Positions 38,028 to 47,658 of a stretch of 64,000 bases of DNA are shown piece by piece (the stretch's first letter is position 1; every line of letters starts with the position of its first letter). A program made the position numbers and the translations under genes. The DNA lies in NCBI GenBank assembly GCA_000310025.1, contig FN649752.1:2051745-2115744 (forward strand), in the 5' to 3' direction. This DNA comes from Ectocarpus siliculosus (Eukaryota; Sar; Phaeophyceae; Ectocarpales; Ectocarpaceae). The notes beneath the pieces are model-generated. The model ran no database searches and had not been told where the DNA came from. It saw only the letters and a program-made list of their open reading frames with translations.

Positions 38028-40075
38028 ATGATGGAATCTCACGCAGACCCCCCCCCCTCTACGACACAAACCCCAAACGGCGCCTGCGGCGGAAATTTGC
38101 AGGTTTTCCTTGCGATGTGGAGGAGGCGTGTGTCGGCGGCCTCGATGGGGTCGAGCTACCGGAACCTCTTGGTGCGGCAGGAATGGTGGCGGGTGGTGAC
38201 GGCCGCCGTCGCTCACGGCGGGCTGCTGCACCTCGCGTTCAGCATTTCCTCCCTCTGGTCCTGCAGGTGAGTGTGTTACTGCTCTTTGATAGCGGGGTTG
38301 GTTTCCAAGCGCTTGCTAAGGCTTTTGTTGCGTCGTTTTTTGTGTCGTTGTGGGTTTTTTCTTTCGCCGTTGTATCGTTATCCGTTGCGCTCCACTGTAG
38401 GCTTGTCAACCTTTTCCATGCCCTTTTTTCCCGCGGATTCCACCGGCTGTGTGGCCTCGCTGGATGTTTTGGCTTTCTCGTTTCTAGTTTCAAGGAGAAG
38501 AACACTGCACAAGCACTACGAAGCAGGCGGGAAACGGGAGTGCGTTTGTTCGCGGAATGTGGGGGGTGTTTGTGGGTTTTTTTCACCCTTTCCTGTTTTT
38601 TTTCACCCTGCCCCCCCCCCCCCTGCCCCTTCTTTTGCTCTCCTTGACGAAAACGATTGGCTGGGCTTCTCAGGAGGATTGAGACGGAGCTTGGCTCTTG
38701 GGGTTACCTGTTAGCTTCGGCGCACTTCGTTGTCCTCGCTGAGGTGTTCGAGAAGATGTTCATGCACGTCCTGCTTAGAACCGGCCGCGTTGTGTGAGTC
38801 TCGACGTGTTTTCGCTGGCAAATTTCGTCTGGCAGCAGTCCTACTTTATTAGCTGTTCCTTGTTGTGCTTTTTTTCTCAATTATTCGATGTACAAGGCTG
38901 TCGCGCTGGACCATACATATCTATGGTCAGTTGCAATGCTACTTGCTAGTTTAGTATTTGCCTTGTTTGGGGTAAGATTGCGATCAGGCTATAGTTTACT
39001 TTTCGTTGAGTGGCTTTTATTTGTGAAGACAAAAACAACAACAACAACAACAACAACGGTGTTGATTTGCACTTATCTCGTCCGGCTCGTTCAGACGTAA
39101 CAAGCTGTGTCTAAGTACTATGTCCGAGCGGCAGATGGATGTGCAATAGCAGTTGTGCTGTTATGTTCTGTAGAGTGTTTCTGTTTCGATGGGGCTATAG
39201 GGGAAGTCTTTTTTTTTTTTGGGGGGGGGTAATGGCTTTATGTTGTTCGTCACGTCAGTCACCAAACTATCACCAATACCATCAGCCACAGAGGACATTG
39301 GTACATTCATGTCACGCTCTGATGATGAGGCGCACGCCGAGTGCCCTGGTCGCTGAGAGGAAGGCCGAAGATGACCGCGCCTCGAAGTTTTTCTTGACGA
39401 CCCAAACAAAAGACAAGAGGGGCAGAGACAAGCCTTCAGGAGGGGCCGAGGAACCATCTCAAGCAGCTTGTTATTGTGACGAAAGCTGAACTCGTGTGGT
39501 ACGTACGGCAGCCGAACCCTACTCTCAAAGAGTGACAGTTCTCTCTCCCAGAGAGAATTGGCGGAGATTTCGTGTCGGAGATCACGTAGATTTGTTCCTG
39601 CCGCACGGCCACGTCTTTGAGAAGCTGGGGGGGGGGTGAATTTTGACGTTCGCAACGAACAATTTGTTCTGGGCATTAAATACGGTTGCAGCCGTCGCTT
39701 GCGTGCGTCGCAGCGGCTACCTTCGATCGAAGATCATGTGTCTTCTTTCTGTCTCGACTGGAGACCACGAGGATGAGTGGTGCCAAGAGCGAGAGCAAGA
39801 CAAGCAATAAACACCATGTAAGACGCCACCCCCACCTCGCCACCGATTCTAATCGAAACGCCTTCTTCCCTTTCGCTCCCCTGCGAAACCTTCCCGCCGG
39901 ACAACAACGCACCACAATCTTGGCGTGGGGATGAACCAACCCTCAATGCCGCCGGAACGACAAACAAAACAAAGCGATGAGGTTTCGTGCGGATATTCCG
40001 GGGTCGTCTTCGCGTGGATAGTGGTTCTCTCCTTGAGGCCAGACGCGGTGAGAAAAAAACGAGGGCTTGGGGGAC

Positions 40076-40108
<33 letters not shown>

Positions 40109-41943
40109 TTTGTCGTCGTTGACAGCGTCGCACGCATGATAGGCTGGGTCGCGTACGTATGATGGTCCGCACCCCCAAGCGCTCTTGCTGCCTTTTTTTT
40201 TTAATGTTCAGGAGATATCCGGTGGTTGTTACCCTGCAGCAGTAGTAGCAGCAGCAGCAGCAGCAGAGCGGTTAACAAGGACGAGCCTTGGTCCGCCACG
40301 TGTTCGTTCTGTTCGCGATATGTTGTTTTTCTTACCCTGGGGTTACCCTTACCTCTTGCGAGCGCGCTTATCCGTCGAGCGCCACATCTATATCCAGCAA
40401 TCGGCGTCGAAACTCGCACGTATACACCGGCCGATCGTTTGACGTGCGCCGCGTGTTGGGGTCAGCCGTCGTAACACATTACCCACGGAGGTGTGGTGTT
40501 TGTAGCAACATCGTTCATCGTTATTCGTGTTTTTGGTGTCTAGGTTTTTCTCCTCCCGCCCCCCGCATCCGCGCGTTGCCCCCCACTCTCCTCTGTGCCA
40601 TGCCCTGTTGCTCATTTTTGATGCCTGTTTCTTGCCCCCCTGGTTGCGCTCTTGGTGCGGGACTCATATTTTTTCGGTGAAAAAAAAAAACAGCCGGCGC
40701 GAGTCATCGGGGGGTTCGTGTTCAGCGGTTTCGCGAGCGTCGTCTTGAATTTGGTGGTTGTCCGAATTCTGATACGCCAATCAAGGTACATTTTCCATGT
40801 TTTTTGTTTTTATCCTGCTGTGTGTGTGTGTGTTTTTTTTTTGCGCGCGCGACAAACGCGGCGGGAGCACCATCCTAGGCCGATCACGGGCGATCCTGTG
40901 TCTTTGTTTGTTTGTTTGTTTTTGCTCTATACAGTCGGTGTTTGGTGGTGCTGGCAAAACGCACGCGTGTGAGCGCGTCGGTGGGTGTATCCGTACTTGG
41001 TTGTGTGGACGTGTGCTGCCCGCGAGGATTACGTGATTGTATGCATAACTTTGCACAACTTTGTTTGTTGCTTGGGGCCAAGGAGGCCAACGGGAACCGG
41101 AGGAGGGGAGGAAGGGGGCGCGTGTGTCACTGTCGCTGCGGTTTTGAATTGTTCGTAACATTGGTCCCTCACCATCCCTGTCGAGAGGCAACACCCCTCT
41201 ATTTATCGTATCGCTCAATTTTTCAGGGGTGGCTGGGGGTGTGGGGGTGTGGTGGGGAGGGGTGATTCCCCGGTATTTGTCTGCCGCTCCAATGGGCCTG
41301 GGCAATCAGTATGCGTCAGTGTTGTCGGAAACAACGACGAGACAACGCCTTCACGAAGTTTGTTGCTATTCTTGGAGTGGTTCTCCGCATGCTCCGTCTT
41401 GCTCATCGTGGTCTGCTCATCCATATTCTTCACACCATAAGTCCTATGCATTTATGAATGACCCCATGCGAAAACAAGGTGTTATTTTTGGTACTCTTCT
41501 TGTTCTTCATGTTATTTGTCGACCGTCGACGCCATTGCGCAGAGAGGATGTAAACCATCCTCGACGGACGTACAGGCGCTGGGGAAATGGGACCCTGTTT
41601 TGAAGACACCACCACCCGCTTTTATTTGAAACCATTTTTTTTTTTTTTTCCTCAAATCTCTTTTTTTTTCTGACAGTTTCGTCGGGCACTTGGCGGGGGT
41701 GTGGGCGGGACTGTTGTTCTCCACCGGGGCGCTAGACTTCGCCAGGGAAGACCGTTACTGGAGCTTGGGCCTAGCCGCCTGGGCACTCGCGGTGCTTCTC
41801 GGCAGGTGGGGAAATGAGCTGTCGCTGTGGTCTCTCGAGTGAAATTGGCCACGGTTACCGGCTGGCCTGACCTAGGCAGCTAAGTCCGTACATGTACGTA
41901 GTACCTTGCATCCCTACACGTACATAGGTAAACGGGATGCAAA

Positions 41944-41990
<47 letters not shown>

Positions 41991-44066
41991 TTTTATTCCG
42001 CTAGCATTTTTACGGCTCTCACCGCCTTACCAATGACAAGACGTCGGTCTCTGGATGGACAGCGTGTGTTGGTGTCCGCTGGTGCCGTTGTCTTTTCACG
42101 AACTGCGAGCGAAGCCAGACTTCGGGGAGTATTTCTCCGCTTTCTTTTTTCGAGCTTTCACTCTTGTACATACCTCGAGTCAGCCGCAGCCGTTTCTCCT
42201 CGACCCGACCTTCCATCAATTTTTCTGGTGCTAATCATCGTGTGCAATTCGTCCCACCGACCGCGGCCCTCCGCTCGCTGATTGGTCCAGCCTCAAAGCG
42301 ACAACGACGATCCCGATACCGCTCATCGACTACGTCGACCTGTCAGGGTGAGTAACGTTGTGACCTGGAGAGAGGGGGGAATGGTATCTGCCGGTGCGCG
42401 CCTTTGTTGCATCGTTTGCGTCGGCTTGATGTAGTCAAAGAGTGTCTTCCAGCTTGATTTTGGTCATGTTCGTGGTTGTGATTTCGATGATATTGTCGTC
42501 GTCGTGAAGTCGTTGTTGTTGGTGACGGAACACGATCGGGTCTGTTTGCTTCGATGGGTCTCGCCACAAACCCAGGAAACAAGCTAGGTCGTAGCTCATT
42601 GTCAAGCCCACCGTTCACAGTCTGCTGTGCCGCATACAAAACAACCGTGGCCCTTTTCTTGTCCATGTACCCCCCCTTCTTTATTGCCGACGTACTCCTA
42701 CCACGGCTGCCCGGGCATCGACCGACCATGTCCGGCGTTACTCTCTGTCGGTTGCCTCCCCGATGCCGTACGTTAGCCTCATGCGGCACTCAATCAGTCG
42801 AACCCCTGCTCTTCCTTCGTCGCAAACGCGCGCCCCAAGTTTTCCGCGTCCCTGACTTCCCTTCCACGGCCCACGCGTGTACGTACCGCCCTCCGAACTT
42901 GAAGGCGGGATGATCTGGGCGTTGGTGTTGCCCCACTGGACTGGAGCAATCGAGAATGGTTGGAAGACTGGGCGGCGGCAAACGCTTGACTGCTGTTGGC
43001 AGTGGACGGCGCATTTTCGTCGCACCAAACTTCTTTGCGGCGATTTAGCAGCACCAGCAGCAAACATTTGACGTCTTTCGCGTCCCTTGTTTTTTTTCGT
43101 CGTAAGAGTCCAACACTTGCGGGGTATAGGTTTTAACATTGTCGGTTGTGCGCAGGCGCCCGCGCGACTTTTTTCTGGGAAAAGTAGAACCTCTCTACAT
43201 CTTCCTTCTGATGAAGGTCGGAGCAGTTCATATGTACGTAGACTATACATGATCCACACACACATGAAGCCGGCAATGTCTCTAGATACTCCCCGACTTG
43301 TTCGTTTTGGTTCGCTCTCGGGAGGGAGAGTTGACGACGATGACGACTCCCACCCCAACGTCGGGAATGCTCGGCTTGGTTTGGCTACTTTTGCCGTGTG
43401 ATGGGTTGCGTCGTTTGGCGCAGTTCTTGCGTGGGAGAGGGTTGGGGCGTGGAGCGAAGGGAAAAACGGCGAACGGACCCAAAGCCTCGACCGGTGGCCG
43501 CTCTCGTGTTGTAAGTGTTCTTTAGTCGTTCGGTGTGTCTTCTCGCACGGGTGGGAGATGAGATGGCGCAAGATTTTGTCGCCCTCGAATCTCTCGCTTC
43601 CGTTCCTGGCTGTGGAAAGCGCTTTTCGTTTGCAAACTTCGAGAGGGAAAAGACAGCAGTGTGCTACACTTTCTCGGGTTCAAAAATCAAACGCAACCGC
43701 CGCAGGAGGGGTTGGGTAGGTGGACTCACGTTCTTCTGTGTGACGATGGGTTTGAGCTCCTACCGGCAGAAAATGCTGTGAGCGCTGAATGAAATCGAGT
43801 GATGAAAAAAAATACCAAAAAAACAAGTGCTCTCGTCTGTCTGTGGCGTTTGTTTTCGTTGGTGCAGCACCGGCCGAGAGGGAGGTGTAGGGAAAGAAAT
43901 CACGCAGCAGTATCCACCTTTCATGAAGCCCGGGGCAGGATCTGTTACAATACGAGCGCTATCCGGGGCTAAGGAGGCATTATTTGCTGTGTGGGGTGGA
44001 ACGCGGAGTAACGCCTGTGGCGGACGCAAACAAACGGGAGAGAACCCTTACACTCTTATTACGTGA
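38028..44066 (+). CDS. Rhomboid-family intramembrane serine protease, RHBDD1-like
   Basis: Exons: 38028-38266, 38674-38793, 39975-40047, 40694-40785, 41677-41805, 42291-42347, and probably 43868-44066. Phases agree throughout and the joined frame is 302 codons plus stop. The first exon has a rhomboid WWR...HGGLLHLAF segment. The second has ETELGS, typical of the loop after it. The third has GYSG with catalytic Ser (residue 128). The fourth is a membrane helix. The fifth has FVGHLAG with catalytic His (residue 179) and another helix. The 51-residue Ser-His spacing equals, as I recall, that of human RHBDD1/RHBDL4 (S144, H195). Such proteins cleave membrane substrates, in RHBDD1 at the endoplasmic reticulum. 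Exon 1-5 donors and acceptors are good, except the acceptor before 39975, which lacks a pyrimidine tract. The sixth is plausible; the last exon rests only on a good acceptor and an open frame. Introns hold microsatellites and a SINE fragment. Confidence 0.75.
39031..39058 (+). repeat. (CAA)n microsatellite
   Basis: About eight CAA units follow GTGAAGACAA at 39022-39031. That is the same ten bases that precede the LINE tail, so it may be the stump of a very short LINE insertion in a rhomboid intron. Confidence 0.7.
40076..40107 (+). repeat. (GTT)n microsatellite
   Basis: About ten GTT units in the rhomboid intron after the GYSG exon. On the minus strand this reads ACAAAAAACAACAAC, again like a retroposon tail. 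Confidence 0.8.
40236..40266 (+). repeat. (CAG)n microsatellite
   Basis: CAG/TAG triplet run, about ten units with two TAG interruptions, in the same rhomboid intron. Confidence 0.8.
41947..41989 (+). repeat. (GT)21 microsatellite
   Basis: Uninterrupted GT dinucleotide run in the rhomboid intron between the GHLAG exon and the 57-bp exon. Confidence 0.95.
43580..43830 (+). mobile_element. Second SINE copy, diverged and lacking the tRNA head
   Basis: This aligns collinearly with 7667-7880. Shared landmarks in the same order are CTCTCGCTTCCGTTCCTGGC, CTTCTCG/TTTCTCG, AGGAGGGG, TTCTTCTGTG and GCTGTGAGCGCTGA, then an A-rich tail. The pol III boxes are not visible, so the copy is 5' truncated or rearranged. 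It lies in the presumed last intron of the rhomboid gene. Confidence 0.7.
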
Positions 44067-44724
44067 GAGTGATCGGTGCGCGACACCCTAATCGCCCAGA
44101 AGGGATGGACATACACTCACTCATGGCTTCGATAAAAGAGGGTGGGTGGTGTGACAAAGGCCCTCGACCCTGCCATACCGGGAACAAGAGAGTAAATAGG
44201 TTCCAAGGCGATATGTACTCCCCAAACCCAAAAACAATTAATTAATTAAATCAATCAAACACCCCCATATTGTTATCTACTCCACTTGAGTATTTTTTAT
44301 TCGGCGAAATTTCATCCCGAACGACGAGGAGCCGCTTTTTTTTTTCTTTTCTTGTCCTTGCTCATTTCTCGGAAATGGAGAGGGAACGCCTCCTCCGTAT
44401 ATTGTATGCATATACCGTATGCTGTTCCTCTTGGAGCTCTGAGGGTTCGCCAGTAACGACGAGGATGTCAAAGCGACCGCAATTATCACCCCGCCGCCCG
44501 GTAAATGCATGAGCGACCGTGAGACTCTTGCAGCCAACCACTGCGAGTTTGTCTCGAACAAGTGGCGGCAACTTGAGCCAATAATGTGCAGCACGTGTGT
44601 GTTCACAAGCAGTCGCATTGGGAAATTGCGAAGTACAGCAGCGTCGAAGGCGAATATGTGGTAGAATACAAGGCATCCCTCCGGAATGGAGTAAAGAGAG
44701 CACCTCGGCAAGGGTGATCCAAGA
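44067..44724. other. No gene recognised
   Basis: Presumed 3' flank of the rhomboid gene. AATTAATTAATTAAATCAATC lies at about 44237-44257. Nothing else is seen. Confidence 0.4.
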
Positions 44725-44949
44725 ACATACCGTGTATGACACAAGATAACACACCCCCTGGGCCGATTTTCCAAGCTCGATTTCTCAACAGCAGGAAGAG
44801 TCACAGCGCCGAAAACGGCGGCGTTGGAACCGTCTCGTCGAGAGATTTTCGAAAATGTATTGTTTCGTTTATGCATCCTCTTCGTCGTGGAGTAATCGAG
44901 CTTTGAAAATCGGTCCAGGGGGTGTGTTATCTTGTGTCATATACGGTAT
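44725..44949. mobile_element. MITE, copy 2
   Basis: Same family as 32257-32459, with the core inverted relative to the ends (GGCGTTGGAACCGTCTCGTCG). The inverted repeats start CACACCCCCTGGGCCGATTT at 44750 and close near 44925. They extend outward through ACACAAGATAA and CATACCGTGTATGAC to about 50 bp per side. No reading frame of its own. Confidence 0.85.
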
Positions 44950-45167
44950 GCCAAAAGCTACATGAGAAACAACAGCATGCACAGCAAAAAAAAAGGAAAA
45001 CGAGCTGAAATTGCTTCGGTCTGTACCGCCTTTCTGCATGTACGTTGGGAACGCTACTGCTGCTGTATTCTCTTTTCCCCACACGTACACGCTCGCTCCA
45101 CATCCGCTCAGACAGCTGCCGTGCCAACGCTCCGCTGGCGTTGTTGGCATGTGTCGACACATGGTTC
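44950..45167. other. Short spacer
   Basis: Nothing recognised. CATGAGAAAC near 44962 recurs near 32186, outside MITE copy 1, so the MITE family may be longer than its obvious ends. Confidence 0.35.
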
Positions 45168-45820
45168 AGGGTCGGTCCTAACAACGAAGAAATCAGACGT
45201 CGAAATCGCATTCAGATTTGGTTATTAGACCGGAAGATCCACAGAACTCTTTCGTTGATTGGCTGAAATGTTATGGAACCCGTCGAATCTTTAGGACTTG
45301 AAACAGACGACCCGAAGCCAATCATTTAGGGTCGGTCTTAACGAAGAAATCACATCTCGAATTCACATTTGGTTATAAGAATGCAAGAGTCGGATCTACC
45401 TAAATCCGGACAGAAATGGCCTGTGTGTCTTAACGGGAGATCTGCCACATGGAAACGAGTCTCTGCAGTCCACCACGAACAACCCGAGAGGTCCGCCGCT
45501 TGCCAACTGCCAGATTGCTGTTGTGACGTACTGCTATGACGTGGCCACACCACATGGGGAGCTATCGCTCCCGAGAAGCACACACCAAGCGCGTACATGG
45601 CCTCTGTGCGGTTCTGACACAATGTCTATGCATGTGACACTTTGAATCGACCCTCGTCCGACGGAAAGCCGCCAATTCGTCTGCGCATTTGAAGTTCGAC
45701 AACCCACGGGAGATTGCCCCACAGACCAACACATCCCACACACGGTTTTTTTCGGGACCAGTCACGTACGTGCAACAACGATGCGCAGTCACCCCCCCTT
45801 TGGGTTGGCTTTTTGCGCTC
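45168..45820 (+). repeat. Long repeat, left arm (interrupted by copia)
   Basis: Two blocks, each opening with AGGGTCGGTC(C/T)TAAC and then CGAAGAAATC: block A at 45168-45306 and block B at 45329-45820. Block B matches 55085-55581 in inverted orientation (about 490 bp, roughly 90% by eye) and 51783-52185 in direct orientation. Block A matches 54817-54955 inverted. The copia 5' LTR begins exactly where block B is interrupted. No coding frame was recognised. Confidence 0.8.
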
Positions 45821-46065
45821 TGTTGGAGTAATTGCGGTACAAGAACGACTGACTCTATTCTACTGCATGGGTTTATGCGGTATTGCGAAGGCGTTGCCAA
45901 GTCTGTAACCGTCAGGTGAAGACAGCTTGGGCGTCTGTGTGGATAATAATATCACTCTGTGTGTTTGCCTACCTAACCTCGCATCACATGCCAGCTACTA
46001 CTTTGTAGCCACAGCTGAAGGAATAGCTGTACAGCAACTGCAGTGACAGTGCTGTTGCCTCAACA
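45821..46065 (+). repeat. 5' LTR of the copia element
   Basis: 245 bp, TGTTGG...CAACA, with a 4-bp tandem duplication (CGACTGACTC) absent from the 3' LTR. It should hold the promoter and polyadenylation signals; none could be pinned down by eye. Confidence 0.9.
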
Positions 46066-46122
46066 GGTTTTGAGCCTCGAGTTGCTCGAGCTAGCACACC
46101 AGAGTCACAAGCGTCGGTAAGC

Positions 46123-47658
46123 ATGGCTACCGGCTCGTCAGGCGAGATCCGAAGAGGATTCGCCAAGTTCAGTGGCGACCCAGGCGACTACGTTGGCTGG
46201 CGAACTCTGCAGACCTCCTTATTCATGGAGGACAAGCTGCACAAGGTTCTGTTGGGAGTGGAGAAAGCCCCTACGGATCCTGGACCAAGCGTTACGCCAA
46301 ACCAGACTTTGGCATACCAAACTGCCCTGGAAGGATACCAGGACAAAAACGGACAGGTCTTTACCCGGCTGATGCTCGCCACATCTGAAACCGGGGGCTA
46401 CCAGAGCGCGGCCTCGCAGACTGTGCAGGCATACGCGCCTATCGGGTCTTCCTACAACGGAGACGGTCGTGGAGCATTCCTCGCCCTAGAACGAAAGTAC
46501 CAGGCCGCTGGGGTATACCGTACGTAGGAGCTGCACGAGAAGTTCATATCTTTGGCAGTTACTGCGGACCACGACTTTGATCCGGCCAATGTTATTCAAG
46601 ACATGCGCCGGATCTGCACGGAGCTAGCCGTGTATAACGACACGGTGGCTGACCACCGAAAGACGTTCGCTTTCCTGAAAGCACTGCCGGACGACCACTA
46701 CAAAGAGTTCAAGACAGGGCTGCTGTGCGGCCAGGCTGCTGGGAGCGTCTTGTCCTTCGAGGAGGTCGCCGACCGAGCCACTTCGTTCCACGCGATGCAC
46801 ATTCGTGGTAAAGTTGCCTCGAAGAACACGTCCGGAAGCAGCAGCCGTGCGCTGAATACCGTCACACACGGCGGAGCGCGTTCTTTCCGTAAGGGCGGCG
46901 GTCATCATGGTCGTGGACGCGCGCAGCGCGGTGGACGCGGACGTGGCAGCTGGAACAACTCGTCGAACCGTAACAACGGGTCGTCGAGGGGGAACAACAG
47001 CAACGACCAGAACCATGGCGGCGCAACTTCTGGCAACGGAGCTGGTGGTGCGTCTTCCGACAACCGGTCCTCTGGACGGCCAAACCACTCACAGCAAAGA
47101 CGCGGGTACGACAGGGACGGCTTATGCAGTTACTGTCACAATTCTACGGAACACACCTGGACGAACTGCCCGCTTCGCGCCTCCAATGCCACGCGGTTTT
47201 CGAACCGTGAACAACAGCAACCGCAGCAGCAGCAGCAGGTCAACACGACCGCGGAAGCCACGACACAGGCGTGGCTCACGCACGCGCGCGAGGTCGACCT
47301 CACGCTGGAATCGTTCGACATCGCCATAGGCGATCCCGAGCAGGTGCCGTTTGCGCCTGCTGCATCGACCCCTGAGGAGGCGTCCGATGTCAATGTAGGG
47401 CAGGTGTGGCTGCGCCTGCCACAGCTTCGCTACCATTGTTGGAACGTGCTTTCCCATTGCAGGTGCCGATTGCGCCTGCCACAGCAGAGGAAACCGAGGA
47501 GCCTGCTGCCTCCTACGAGCAGGAAAAGGACCCGCCTGCCGCGATACAGCATGAGGAGCTGGTCGCGTACACCAACGTTTTTCGTGCAGTGGACAAGACA
47601 GCGCCCGCCGAGAATACGAGGGTGTTCATCGACACCGCCGCTTCGGGACACATGGTAA
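46123..47658 (+). pseudogene. gag: copia gag, interrupted by a stop
   Basis: ATG 46123 follows the LTR by 57 bp. The frame encodes a Gag-like polyprotein with GDPGDYVGWRTLQTSLF near the start. TAG at 46525-46527 interrupts YRT/ELHEKF, where a Gln codon one base away would be expected. The same frame then continues. A Gly/Asn/Arg-rich segment (about 46870-47100) precedes a CCHC-type zinc knuckle, C-SY-C-HNSTE-H-TWTN-C. That has five residues rather than the usual four between the second Cys and His. From about 47405 this frame is no longer meaningful, because a one-base deletion moves the coding sequence to the pol frame. Confidence 0.85.

Noticed and set aside
38003-38035. LINE tail at the rhomboid start (AATGTGAAAACGACGACGACAACG)
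   Set aside because: It resembles the LINE 3' end, but the flanking sequence shows no LINE similarity; probably coincidence.
42738-43571. 277-codon minus-strand frame
   Set aside because: It overlaps the presumed rhomboid intron, is compositionally mixed and has no recognisable domain.
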